A DNA stretch of 35,876 bases from Nitrospira sp. (GTDB lineage: Bacteria > Nitrospirota > Nitrospiria > Nitrospirales > Nitrospiraceae), in the NCBI GenBank assembly GCA_013140455.1, contig JABFSU010000018.1, forward strand, positions 1 through 35,876, written 5' to 3'. A program made the position numbers and the translations under genes. Below the pieces are notes generated by a model that saw only the letters and a program-made list of their open reading frames with translations, was not told the origin of the DNA and made no database searches. This document shows, in pieces, positions 1-6,270 of the stretch (position 1 is the first letter of the stretch; each line of letters begins with the position of its first letter).

Positions 1-4
1 GATG

Positions 5-859
5 TCAGACCGGTAAAGCCAGCAGGGGGCAGCGGGCGCCACGAAGCACTCGCTCGGTCACGCTGCCTCGCATGAGATCCAGCAAAGTATGCTGTTTCGA
101 CGTCGTCATGACGATGAGATCGACATCAAAATCCTTCCCCATCGCGAGGATCACCTCCACCACGTTTCCCTGGCAGGCCATCGTGTGCCAGAGCCAACCG
201 GTCTTGATCGGGTAGCGGAGCGAGTGCAATGTGCGATCGTCTCCCACCTGCACGACGATTACCGTGAGATTGTCGCAGCCCAGGGCAGACGCCAACTGCG
301 CGGTCGTGTCGATGGCCAGTTGCGGGCTGTATTCTGCGCTCACCGGCACCAGCACCCGGCGAAGCTTCGGCTGCCCTGAATCCTTTACAACGAATCCTTC
401 GACCTGCGTGGGGACGAACAGCGTGGCCATCTGACTTCCACGGGCGACCGGTTCGGCGACACCTTCATATTGCCATCGGGCGAGTCCCTCGTGCTGATTT
501 GTGGCCATCACCAGCAAATCGGCCGGGTGCTTGGCGAGGTATTGGAGGATGGCTTCGGTTCGGTTCTTCGCCACCGTGCGGGTCTTCTTGATCGCGATCC
601 CCAAGTCGGCTACCTGCTCGCGTGGACTGCCGTGAGGAAGGAGCCCCCAGCGTTCAAGCAGCGGGCGGACTTGAGGAAAGTCTTCGAAGCCTGCCCTGGG
701 AACATCCGGATCGATGTGCATGATCGACAGCTCGCCTTGAGCGGCCATGGCCAGTTTCACCGCGTGGACCAGTCCGGTCTGGCTGTCCTCCGAAAAGTCA
801 GAAGGATGGAGGATTCGTTGAAAGGGGAGTGTTGCGGCTGAGGCTTGAGGTGTGGTCAT
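5..859 (-). CDS. Universal stress protein, tandem UspA domains
   Basis: This is a cytoplasmic universal stress protein of 284 residues made of two UspA domains (about residues 12-150 and 165-284). Each domain starts with the typical beta strand followed by an Asp or Ser (RILHPSDFSED; RRVLVPVSAEYS). The second domain ends in the family signature GSVTERVLRGARCPLL. The glycines that normally precede it in the ATP-binding G-2x-G-9x-G motif are replaced by TSKQH, so nucleotide binding may be weak. It lies 17 bp downstream of the lipoprotein gene on the same strand and probably shares its transcript. Tandem Usp proteins usually respond to stress or energy state; the exact role here cannot be read from sequence. 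Confidence 0.92.
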   Translation of the reverse strand: MTTPQASAATLPFQRILHPSDFSEDSQTGLVHAVKLAMAAQGELSIMHIDPDVPRAGFEDFPQVRPLLERWGLLPHGSPREQVADLGIAIKKTRTVAKNRTEAILQYLAKHPADLLVMATNQHEGLARWQYEGVAEPVARGSQMATLFVPTQVEGFVVKDSGQPKLRRVLVPVSAEYSPQLAIDTTAQLASALGCDNLTVIVVQVGDDRTLHSLRYPIKTGWLWHTMACQGNVVEVILAMGKDFDVDLIVMTTSKQHTLLDLMRGSVTERVLRGARCPLLALPV

Positions 860-876
860 ACGAGATCCGACAGGTG

Positions 877-1296
877 TTAGTGGGATAGCCGATAGGATTG
901 AGCGGTTTCATGGAGTTGCGCGAGCCACTGCTCGGGGGCCGCATGGGAGCCCGGCCACTCTTGGGCATAGCGGCGTTGGACCGCGGCGCCGAAGTCTGCG
1001 CGATGGGGCTCCGGCACGCCGAGCAATGTCCCGACCGCGGTCAGATACTCGCCGGATCCGGCGGCGATGTTCTGCTCCATATTTTCCCGGCTCGCTGCGA
1101 TCAGGGCGAGCGCTTTGTAGTCCGGCTTAACCAACCCGTCTTCGGAAACCCAGCTGTGAACAGATGATGTGGTGCCGGTGACATTTGAGGTCGTGTCCAT
1201 GGTCTGGTCGAGCGTGGCTTTGAACGAACAGCCGCTGGAGAGAATCAGCGTCAGAAGCGCGAGAGCAAGACGTGCCGAAGTTGACGGTGTGCGCAT
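877..1296 (-). CDS. Putative lipoprotein, DUF3015-like
   Basis: A small exported lipoprotein of about 139 residues. The N-terminus is a lipoprotein signal peptide (MRTPSTSARLALAL, then the lipobox LSSGC). I chose the ATG at 1296 rather than an upstream in-frame ATG at 1332 because AAGGAG lies just upstream and the signal peptide then has normal length. The mature part contains a Ser/Thr-rich stretch and a segment (GSGEYLTAVGTLLGVPEPHR) resembling the C-terminal part of DUF3015 proteins; that assignment is from memory and moderate. No enzymatic motif is visible. It is the first gene of a likely two-gene unit with the universal stress protein. Confidence 0.8.
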   Translation of the reverse strand: MRTPSTSARLALALLTLILSSGCSFKATLDQTMDTTSNVTGTTSSVHSWVSEDGLVKPDYKALALIAASRENMEQNIAAGSGEYLTAVGTLLGVPEPHRADFGAAVQRRYAQEWPGSHAAPEQWLAQLHETAQSYRLSH

Positions 1297-1413
1297 GGGG
1301 GCTCCTTCTCCGCGAGGAAGTCGAATAGCCAATATCTAGAATCACTATATCACAGCACCCCTTAAGTTTAGCTAGGGGGGATCCGATAAGGTCCACAAGA
1401 AGGAACCGAATTT

Positions 1414-2421
1414 ATGCCAGTCTCAGCTCTGACACTATTCGACCCGTCCAAATTTTTCCAGGCTCCGGCTGCGGATCCCTCACACCCCCAGCGGCTCGAC
1501 ACCAAGGTGTCGGCCGTCTCAGCGGCGGCGGATCTGAGCGGTCGTCTGAGCGTCACGACGGCCGACGGCGACAAAATCACGTTGACCGCTGACTTTGAGG
1601 CCCGGTATCGGGCGGTGAGCTATCAGGCGCAGGCGCAAACCGAGAACGGGACGGCGCAGGTCAGCGCGACGAGCATCGAAGCCTCATTGAAAAAGCAGTA
1701 TGGCGTGACGGTCGAAGGGGACTTGAACGAGCAGGAGTTGCACGATCTCGAGAAGCTCTTCCGGAAGGTGAGCAACATCTTCCGGAAGTATTTCCGGGGA
1801 CAGGACGACGAAGCGCTCGCCAAGACGGCCAGGCTCGCCGACAAGTTCGGGGGCCTGTCATCACTGTCCAGCTTGGATCTCAATGTCGAACGCTCGGTGA
1901 CGGTCGTGGCGGCGCAGGTGGCCTCTGCGGTGACCGGACAGCCGGCGCTGCCGGAAAATCAACCGGCTCAGACTCCGACCTCAACTCAGACGTCCCGCAT
2001 TCCCTCAACACCGGTTACCCCGGGTGTGGCGCCTTCGACGGTTGCGGCGATCCCGCAATCGTCAACCGGTACTACGGCGCCCACCCAGCCTTCTCCCGAT
2101 GCAGCGGCTCCGGCAGCGGACGCGACGACTCGCCTCGTCGCTCCCGCACCGGATGCCTCGCAACCGAAGTCGCTGGTTGAGCAAGTCTTGGATGCGCTCG
2201 AAGAGGCGAAGGTGGAATCGCAGAAAGTCCGCAAGTATCTTCCCGATTTCCTCAAGAAGCTGCAGGAGGACCTGAGCAACGGACTGCGCGAGACCCGTGA
2301 GCAAACACCTGCGACTCCGGCCGCCGGGCAGCCTGAACCTCCTGCGTCGACCGTGAGCAGCCTGGTGTTTGCGTACCAGTCGGTGCGACAGACGTCATTC
2401 TCTCTCTCGATTCGGACATAG
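1414..2421 (+). CDS. Hypothetical protein with Pro/Thr/Ala-rich linker
   Basis: I do not recognise this 335-residue protein. The ATG at 1414 is preceded by AAGGAA at suitable spacing. There is no signal peptide or membrane segment. The N-terminal part (about 1-175) looks folded, with a segment TLTADFEARYRAVSYQ and a charged helical stretch (ELHDLEKLFRKVSNIFRKYF). A low-complexity linker rich in Pro, Thr, Ala and Ser spans about 175-250, and a helical, Lys/Glu-rich segment follows (VEQVLDALEEAKVESQKVRK). It stands alone, divergent from the lipoprotein gene and convergent with the DUF2330 gene. A structural or secreted-by-other-route role is possible, but nothing in the sequence proves it. Confidence 0.75.
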   Translation: MPVSALTLFDPSKFFQAPAADPSHPQRLDTKVSAVSAAADLSGRLSVTTADGDKITLTADFEARYRAVSYQAQAQTENGTAQVSATSIEASLKKQYGVTVEGDLNEQELHDLEKLFRKVSNIFRKYFRGQDDEALAKTARLADKFGGLSSLSSLDLNVERSVTVVAAQVASAVTGQPALPENQPAQTPTSTQTSRIPSTPVTPGVAPSTVAAIPQSSTGTTAPTQPSPDAAAPAADATTRLVAPAPDASQPKSLVEQVLDALEEAKVESQKVRKYLPDFLKKLQEDLSNGLRETREQTPATPAAGQPEPPASTVSSLVFAYQSVRQTSFSLSIRT

Positions 2422-2423
2422 TC

Positions 2424-2548
2424 GCAGAATGCTCAAAAAGGTTGTCCAGCAAGGCCGTAGTGAGTGAAGGGCCGAGGCGTACCCAGTGGGTACGTTGAGG
2501 GTCTGAACGATGCGAGAACGCTGCTGGCAGACTTTTTCAGCATTCTGC
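2424..2548. repeat. 125-bp inverted-repeat (MITE/REP-like) element
   Basis: The element sits between two convergent genes. Its ends form a long imperfect inverted repeat: the left arm begins GCAGAATGCTCAAAAAGG and the right arm, read on the other strand, begins GCAGAATGCTGAAAAAGT; both continue to a shared CCAGCA. In the middle is a perfect 17-bp palindrome, CGTACCCAGTGGGTACG, at 2478-2494. No protein is encoded. The layout is that of a non-autonomous mobile or palindromic intergenic repeat. A sequence starting AGGATGCTGAAAAAGG at 35823, at the window edge, matches the arm and is probably part of a relative. Confidence 0.75.
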
Positions 2549-2591
2549 TAGGGCAAGAAGCGTCAGCCTCCGGGTTGGCGTTAAGCGAGAC

Positions 2592-2624
2592 ACGGCGAGG
2601 CTTGGTGAATCCAGGCCTCGCCGT
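2592..2624 (-). terminator. Strong hairpin downstream of the DUF2330 gene
   Basis: A perfect 10-bp stem (ACGGCGAGGC at 2592-2601, GCCTCGCCGT at 2615-2624) with a 13-base loop lies 19 bp beyond the stop codon of the minus-strand DUF2330 gene. It has no T-tract, so it could instead act as a transcript-stabilising or bidirectional stop structure. Confidence 0.4.
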
Positions 2625-2643
2625 TGTCGTGTGTGCGCCGGTG

Positions 2644-3996
2644 CTAGTTTGCCCACAACTGCTGATACCACTTCTTGCCCTCGATTGACGGCAACGCGGC
2701 GATGTTCATCTGCTTGCGGATGTCGCCGATATTCCAGCCGGTCAACGTGGCCAGCGTCTGGGCTTCCCGTTCATAGCGTTCGCGGAGCTGCTGACGATAG
2801 GCGGTAGCGGCCGGGCATTCGTCCGTTCCCGTCCAGGGGTGGCGTAAGATGTAGCGTGCCTGGAAGTTCGACCGATCCGACGTTTCCTGGAACATCAGAT
2901 CTTCGGGGAAGTGCGCCGCGTCATAGCGGACGTGCAGGCGGGTCAAGAACACGCTCTGGGTCATCGGCATACTCCGGCCTCGTTGCGGGCCGGAGGGGTT
3001 GTCCTGCCAGAACACACCCAGTCCGCGAAGTTCCTCGGCTGAGAGGGGATTCGCCGCGCAGGGATCGCACCAGTTCATGTCCCAGGCATACTCCAGAAAC
3101 ACGCCCCGTTCACTCTCACGCTTCACTTGTTGCGTGAATAGATCGCGATAGAAGTCCCCGAACTTGTCCTTCACATAGAGCGGGATCTCCTGGGCTTCCG
3201 GCAATCGGACTGTCCGATAGTTCGTGGTCTCGACGCGGCCCTGCTTGGTCAGGAAATAGATGAACAGTTCCTGCGCGCCGTCGGCATTGACCGTGCCCAG
3301 GCGAATCGGCAGCATGAACTTCGGCGATTCGAAGGCGATCTGGAGCGGCCGGAGATGAGTGAGCCCCAGCTTGGCCTGTTCGCCGAGATTGACCTTGGCG
3401 ACAAAGAACTTCAGATTCTGTTTTAGGTAGCTGTGGAGCACGGCCGAAGCCCCGGCGGGAATCTTGTAGCCGTTCTCCGTCAACCAGGTTTCCAGTCCGG
3501 CGCTTTCCTTCGCTGAAAGTATGAGGATGTCGTACTCGCCGACGAGGTACTGTGCTTCGACGGTGACACCCAACACCTGATCACGCTCGCGTTTCGCTTC
3601 GGCGGCGGCCGGGGCCATGCTTTTCATGGCGCCCATCCGGTCTTGCAGCATGTCATAACGCCGGCAGGGATTCTCGTCGAAGTATTCCACCAGCCGGGGG
3701 GCCGAATAGTCGGCCAGATGTTTGAGCACGGCCGGATCGCCGACGTGGATTTGTTCCTTCTCCAGGACCGTCGGCACCGGGACCACCATCGCAAATTCCT
3801 TCACGTCGCCCTTGAAATCGTTGGCCATCGTGATGACGGTCTTGTTGTCGTGACGCGCAATGGCGACTTCCGATGCCTTGTTGAACAGCTTCGTATCGGC
3901 CTTGCCGACATAGAAGCCGCAGAAGGCGGAAGCTTCGCCGCTCCAGGCGAACAAGCCGATGAGTATAGTGAGCAGGGGAACAATGATGCGTCTCAT
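2644..3996 (-). CDS. Secreted DUF2330 domain protein
   Basis: A 450-residue exported protein with a clear Sec signal peptide (MRRIIVPLLTILIGLF, cleavage probably after GEASA). The mature protein begins FCGFYVG and continues with the DUF2330 pattern (hydrophobic strand VITMANDFKGDVKEFAMVVPVP). The domain's biochemical function is not established. Near the middle are several Cys and Trp residues (MNWCDPCAANP) that could form a disulfide or bind a ligand. Its ATG overlaps the TGA of the upstream RnfD-like gene by four bases (ATGA), and AAAGGAGG precedes it, so the two proteins are made together. I infer that they work in the same envelope process. Confidence 0.85.
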   Translation of the reverse strand: MRRIIVPLLTILIGLFAWSGEASAFCGFYVGKADTKLFNKASEVAIARHDNKTVITMANDFKGDVKEFAMVVPVPTVLEKEQIHVGDPAVLKHLADYSAPRLVEYFDENPCRRYDMLQDRMGAMKSMAPAAAEAKRERDQVLGVTVEAQYLVGEYDILILSAKESAGLETWLTENGYKIPAGASAVLHSYLKQNLKFFVAKVNLGEQAKLGLTHLRPLQIAFESPKFMLPIRLGTVNADGAQELFIYFLTKQGRVETTNYRTVRLPEAQEIPLYVKDKFGDFYRDLFTQQVKRESERGVFLEYAWDMNWCDPCAANPLSAEELRGLGVFWQDNPSGPQRGRSMPMTQSVFLTRLHVRYDAAHFPEDLMFQETSDRSNFQARYILRHPWTGTDECPAATAYRQQLRERYEREAQTLATLTGWNIGDIRKQMNIAALPSIEGKKWYQQLWAN

Positions 3997-4880
3997 GAAA
4001 ACCTCCTTTGTGGGTGAAGCGACAAGGCAAGAGGCACAGGCACAGACGGCTGCCCGGTTGTCGGCCGGGACCAGTCGTAGCGGACAGCGGGTAGCAGCCA
4101 GTCAATCAACGGAACGAACGGAGCGCAGACGATCAATCCCCAGAGCGGGCCATTGGGACGGAAGAAGCCGAATTGCACGTAAAGAGCTGTCAGTGTGACG
4201 ATGAGCGCGTAGATGATCCGACCGGCTCTGGAATCCGGCGTCGTTTTTGGATCAGAGATCATGAAGAAGGCAAAGATCAGGAGCGCGCCGCTTTCGATCT
4301 GATGCAGCGGAATCGTCAGCGGATCGCCGAGCCAGAGTGCGCGTGCGAACAACAGGCCGACATAGAAGGAAAGAAAGGCGAGCGTGACATCCGCCCGCGC
4401 CGCGCGGGTCACCACGAGACTGCCGAGACAGGCGATGAGAAAGCCGAACCAGGCGACCTGTCCCCACTGCCCCGGCGACATCCACCCGAGCCCGCCGGCA
4501 ATCATCACGACTAGCGCCAGATTGGTCGGATTGAAGACATGCTTGTCCTTCCAGCGGATGACAAACTTACTGCCGATGGCGACGACGGCAGCCAGCGCCG
4601 CGACTTTGAGATGATCCGTGCGGAGGAGCAGGCAGAGAGAGAGGGCCGAGATGAGCGGGCTCTTGGGATCGAAGGCAGGCAGATTGTAGAAGCGCGTGCC
4701 CGCATACTGGGTAAGAAGCGCGGCGCCGAGCGTGACGGCGATCTGAATGACGGATATATCGAAATGCAGCCAGATCAAACCATACAGCAGCAACGTGCTC
4801 AGGCTGGCGATCTGATAGAGGCGGGGATCGTGCCAAATGGCTGGTTGAGTCAATTGATTCTTCCCGTTCCCTTGCTCCAT
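3993..4880 (-). CDS. RnfD/NqrB-like integral membrane protein
   Basis: A 295-residue polytopic membrane protein with about eight to nine hydrophobic segments, resembling RnfD/NqrB subunits (FNPTNLALVVMIAGGLGWMSPGQWG; FMISDPKTTPDSRAGRIIYAL). Classical RnfD and NqrB carry FMN on a Thr in an SGAT-type motif; I do not find that motif here, and the protein is shorter than usual RnfD. No other rnf or nqr gene is nearby. It is therefore probably a stand-alone paralogue that works with the coupled DUF2330 protein rather than part of a sodium pump. Its ribosome-binding site AGGAGG lies five bases before the ATG and is paired in a hairpin. Confidence 0.82.
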   Translation of the reverse strand: MEQGNGKNQLTQPAIWHDPRLYQIASLSTLLLYGLIWLHFDISVIQIAVTLGAALLTQYAGTRFYNLPAFDPKSPLISALSLCLLLRTDHLKVAALAAVVAIGSKFVIRWKDKHVFNPTNLALVVMIAGGLGWMSPGQWGQVAWFGFLIACLGSLVVTRAARADVTLAFLSFYVGLLFARALWLGDPLTIPLHQIESGALLIFAFFMISDPKTTPDSRAGRIIYALIVTLTALYVQFGFFRPNGPLWGLIVCAPFVPLIDWLLPAVRYDWSRPTTGQPSVPVPLALSLHPQRRFS

Positions 4881-4883
4881 GGA

Positions 4884-4904
4884 ATCCTCCTTTCACAGGA
4901 GGAT
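4884..4904 (-). promoter_or_regulatory. Shine-Dalgarno-sequestering hairpin before the RnfD-like gene
   Basis: On the minus strand a perfect 8-bp inverted repeat, ATCCTCCT-GTGAA-AGGAGGAT, ends three bases before the start codon of the RnfD-like gene. The 3' arm contains the whole Shine-Dalgarno sequence. When folded, the ribosome-binding site would be double-stranded, which suggests translation depends on opening the stem by temperature, a protein or coupling. Confidence 0.5.
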
Positions 4905-5015
4905 ATGGGGCGAGGGGGAGAATCCTTTCAGCAGCGTAATCGCTGGAATGTTTTTGATTTGTCATGTGCAGCCGGGAAAGGGGTCTTTGCACGCATGAGT
5001 TCAGAGAGAGGGGGA

Positions 5016-5044
5016 TTGACAGTATGTAGCCACATGGATACAGT
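5016..5044 (+). promoter_or_regulatory. Sigma-70-type promoter of higBA
   Basis: A perfect -35 box TTGACA (5016-5021) is followed, after exactly 17 bases, by TACAGT (5039-5044), which matches four of six -10 positions. Transcription would start near 5050-5052, practically on the GTG start proposed for higB, so the message may be leaderless. Confidence 0.5.
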
Positions 5045-5049
5045 TGGAC

Positions 5050-5340
5050 GTGCTTGAGATTCGAAAAACAGAGACCTTTGTCCGCTGGCTTGACAGCCTT
5101 GGAGACCTGCGCGCGAGAGCGCGCGTTCAAGTGAGGATTGAGCGTTTAGCAGAGGGAAATGCGGGGGATGTGAAACCGATAGGTGAAGGCGTCTCCGAAT
5201 TGCGGATTGATTACGGGCCTGGGTACCGAGTGTATTTTGTGAAACGAGGAGGCGAGTTGCTGATTCTTTTGGCTGGAGGAAGCAAGCGTTCCCAGGTTGC
5301 CGATATCAAAACGGCGCTTCGACTCGCGCGCAATCTGTAG
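5050..5340 (+). CDS. higB: HigB/RelE-family toxin
   Basis: A small toxin of about 96 residues in the RelE/HigB mRNA-interferase superfamily (phage-derived Gp49-like type). It cleaves translated mRNA when its antitoxin is lost. Typical features are the N-terminal strand LEIRKTETFVRWL, the basic helix RARARVQVRIERL, and the core VSELRIDYGPGYRVYF, ending in a C-terminal helix KTALRLARNL. The reading frame also allows TTG at 5044; I prefer GTG at 5050 because family members usually begin MxEIRKT. No Shine-Dalgarno sequence is seen at either start. The stop codon at 5340 abuts the ribosome-binding site of the antitoxin gene. The toxin-before-antitoxin order is the HigBA order. Confidence 0.88.
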   Translation: MLEIRKTETFVRWLDSLGDLRARARVQVRIERLAEGNAGDVKPIGEGVSELRIDYGPGYRVYFVKRGGELLILLAGGSKRSQVADIKTALRLARNL

Positions 5341-5350
5341 GAGGTTTTAT

Positions 5351-5707
5351 ATGAGAAAGACTATGACGACGCGGTATGACGTGGCTGAGCATCTTCGCAC
5401 CCCTGAGGAAATGGCCGCGTATTTGGAAGCTTGTTTGGAAGAGGCTCATGGCGACGCGGCATTCATCGCCAAGGCCCTCGGAGATATCGCCCGAGCCAAG
5501 GGGATGGCGCAGGTGGCGCGTGAAGCCGGTCTTTCTCGTGAAAGTCTGTACAAGGCGCTCTCCGGTGAGCGGAGTCCCGGGTTTGATACCGTCTTGAAGG
5601 TGATCGGCGCTCTGGGACTCACTCTTCATGCAAGTGCGTCCACCGAGCGCGCCGTTCGTTCGGCTTCACGTTCCAGTGGGCGGACGACCAAGCGGCGAGC
5701 GGCCTAG
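5351..5707 (+). CDS. higA: HigA-like antitoxin, XRE-family
   Basis: A 118-residue antitoxin paired with the preceding toxin. I placed the start at the ATG at 5351 because TAGGAGG (overlapping the toxin stop codon) lies six bases upstream; longer in-frame versions lack such a site. The N-terminal half (YDVAEHLRTPEEMAAYLEACLEE) is typical of addiction-module antidote proteins. A helix-turn-helix follows at about residues 58-95 (AQVAREAGLSRESLYKALSG, then PGFDTVLKVIGALGL). The basic Ser/Arg-rich tail (about 98-118) is longer than usual. It should neutralise HigB and repress the operon by binding the promoter at 5016-5044. Confidence 0.9.
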   Translation: MRKTMTTRYDVAEHLRTPEEMAAYLEACLEEAHGDAAFIAKALGDIARAKGMAQVAREAGLSRESLYKALSGERSPGFDTVLKVIGALGLTLHASASTERAVRSASRSSGRTTKRRAA

Positions 5708-5778
5708 TACTTATATCTTTGTGCGATGACCGCAACGAGGGCTGATGTTCTCTCTTATGTTGGCAATCTGGAGGAGAC

Positions 5779-6231
5779 ATGCCCAATAACTATGCTGTGT
5801 TGAATGAAGGTAGCGTGGTGGTGGAGTTCTGGACGGGACCGGTCACCCATGAAGAACTTCTGGCACATGAACGACGGCATTTGAGTGACCCGTTAATTAA
5901 GGCCGGAGCCTCCGTGTTGATTGATGCCGAGAGAGCGCAGTTCGGCACGACCGTTGAGGAGATCAAAGATATCGCAGATCTCTACGGCCAAGTGATCGGC
6001 AAGCTCAAGGTCGGCAGGATGGCGCTTCTGGTGAATAAGGAGACGTATGAACGAGCTCTGGTGTTTTTGAAGGAAGTGGAATGGTATGGCGTGAAGGTCA
6101 TCGTCTTCAACTCCCTCGACATCGCCTGCACCTGGCTGGGCCTCGACGTCAATGTGGCGCGGAATCAATTGCAGACGCTTCAGGCGCAATCGGGGCAGAC
6201 CGATTCTGCTTTCGTCAGGCGATCGACATAA
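5779..6231 (+). CDS. Small STAS/SpoIIAA-like hypothetical protein
   Basis: A soluble 150-residue protein with a good ribosome-binding site (GGAGGAGAC before the ATG). Strand-helix alternation (VVVEFWTGPVTHEELLAHER; ASVLIDAERAQFG; VGRMALLVNKETYERAL; VKVIVFNSLDIACTWLGL) resembles the STAS/SpoIIAA-like fold seen in many stand-alone proteins with unclear function. I do not see a conserved phosphorylatable Ser in a DS motif, so an anti-anti-sigma role is not supported. It lies 39 bp upstream of the phospholipase D-like gene on the same strand and may be co-transcribed with it. The family call is tentative. Confidence 0.7.
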   Translation: MPNNYAVLNEGSVVVEFWTGPVTHEELLAHERRHLSDPLIKAGASVLIDAERAQFGTTVEEIKDIADLYGQVIGKLKVGRMALLVNKETYERALVFLKEVEWYGVKVIVFNSLDIACTWLGLDVNVARNQLQTLQAQSGQTDSAFVRRST

Positions 6232-6270
6232 AGGAGGCAGCCCCCTTCATTCCAGATTTGAGGAGGACAT

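Noticed and set aside
1297-1413. Promoter with TATAGT for the lipoprotein gene
   Set aside because: A -10-like TATAGT is present on the minus strand but no acceptable -35 box at 16-18 bases; not strong enough to list.
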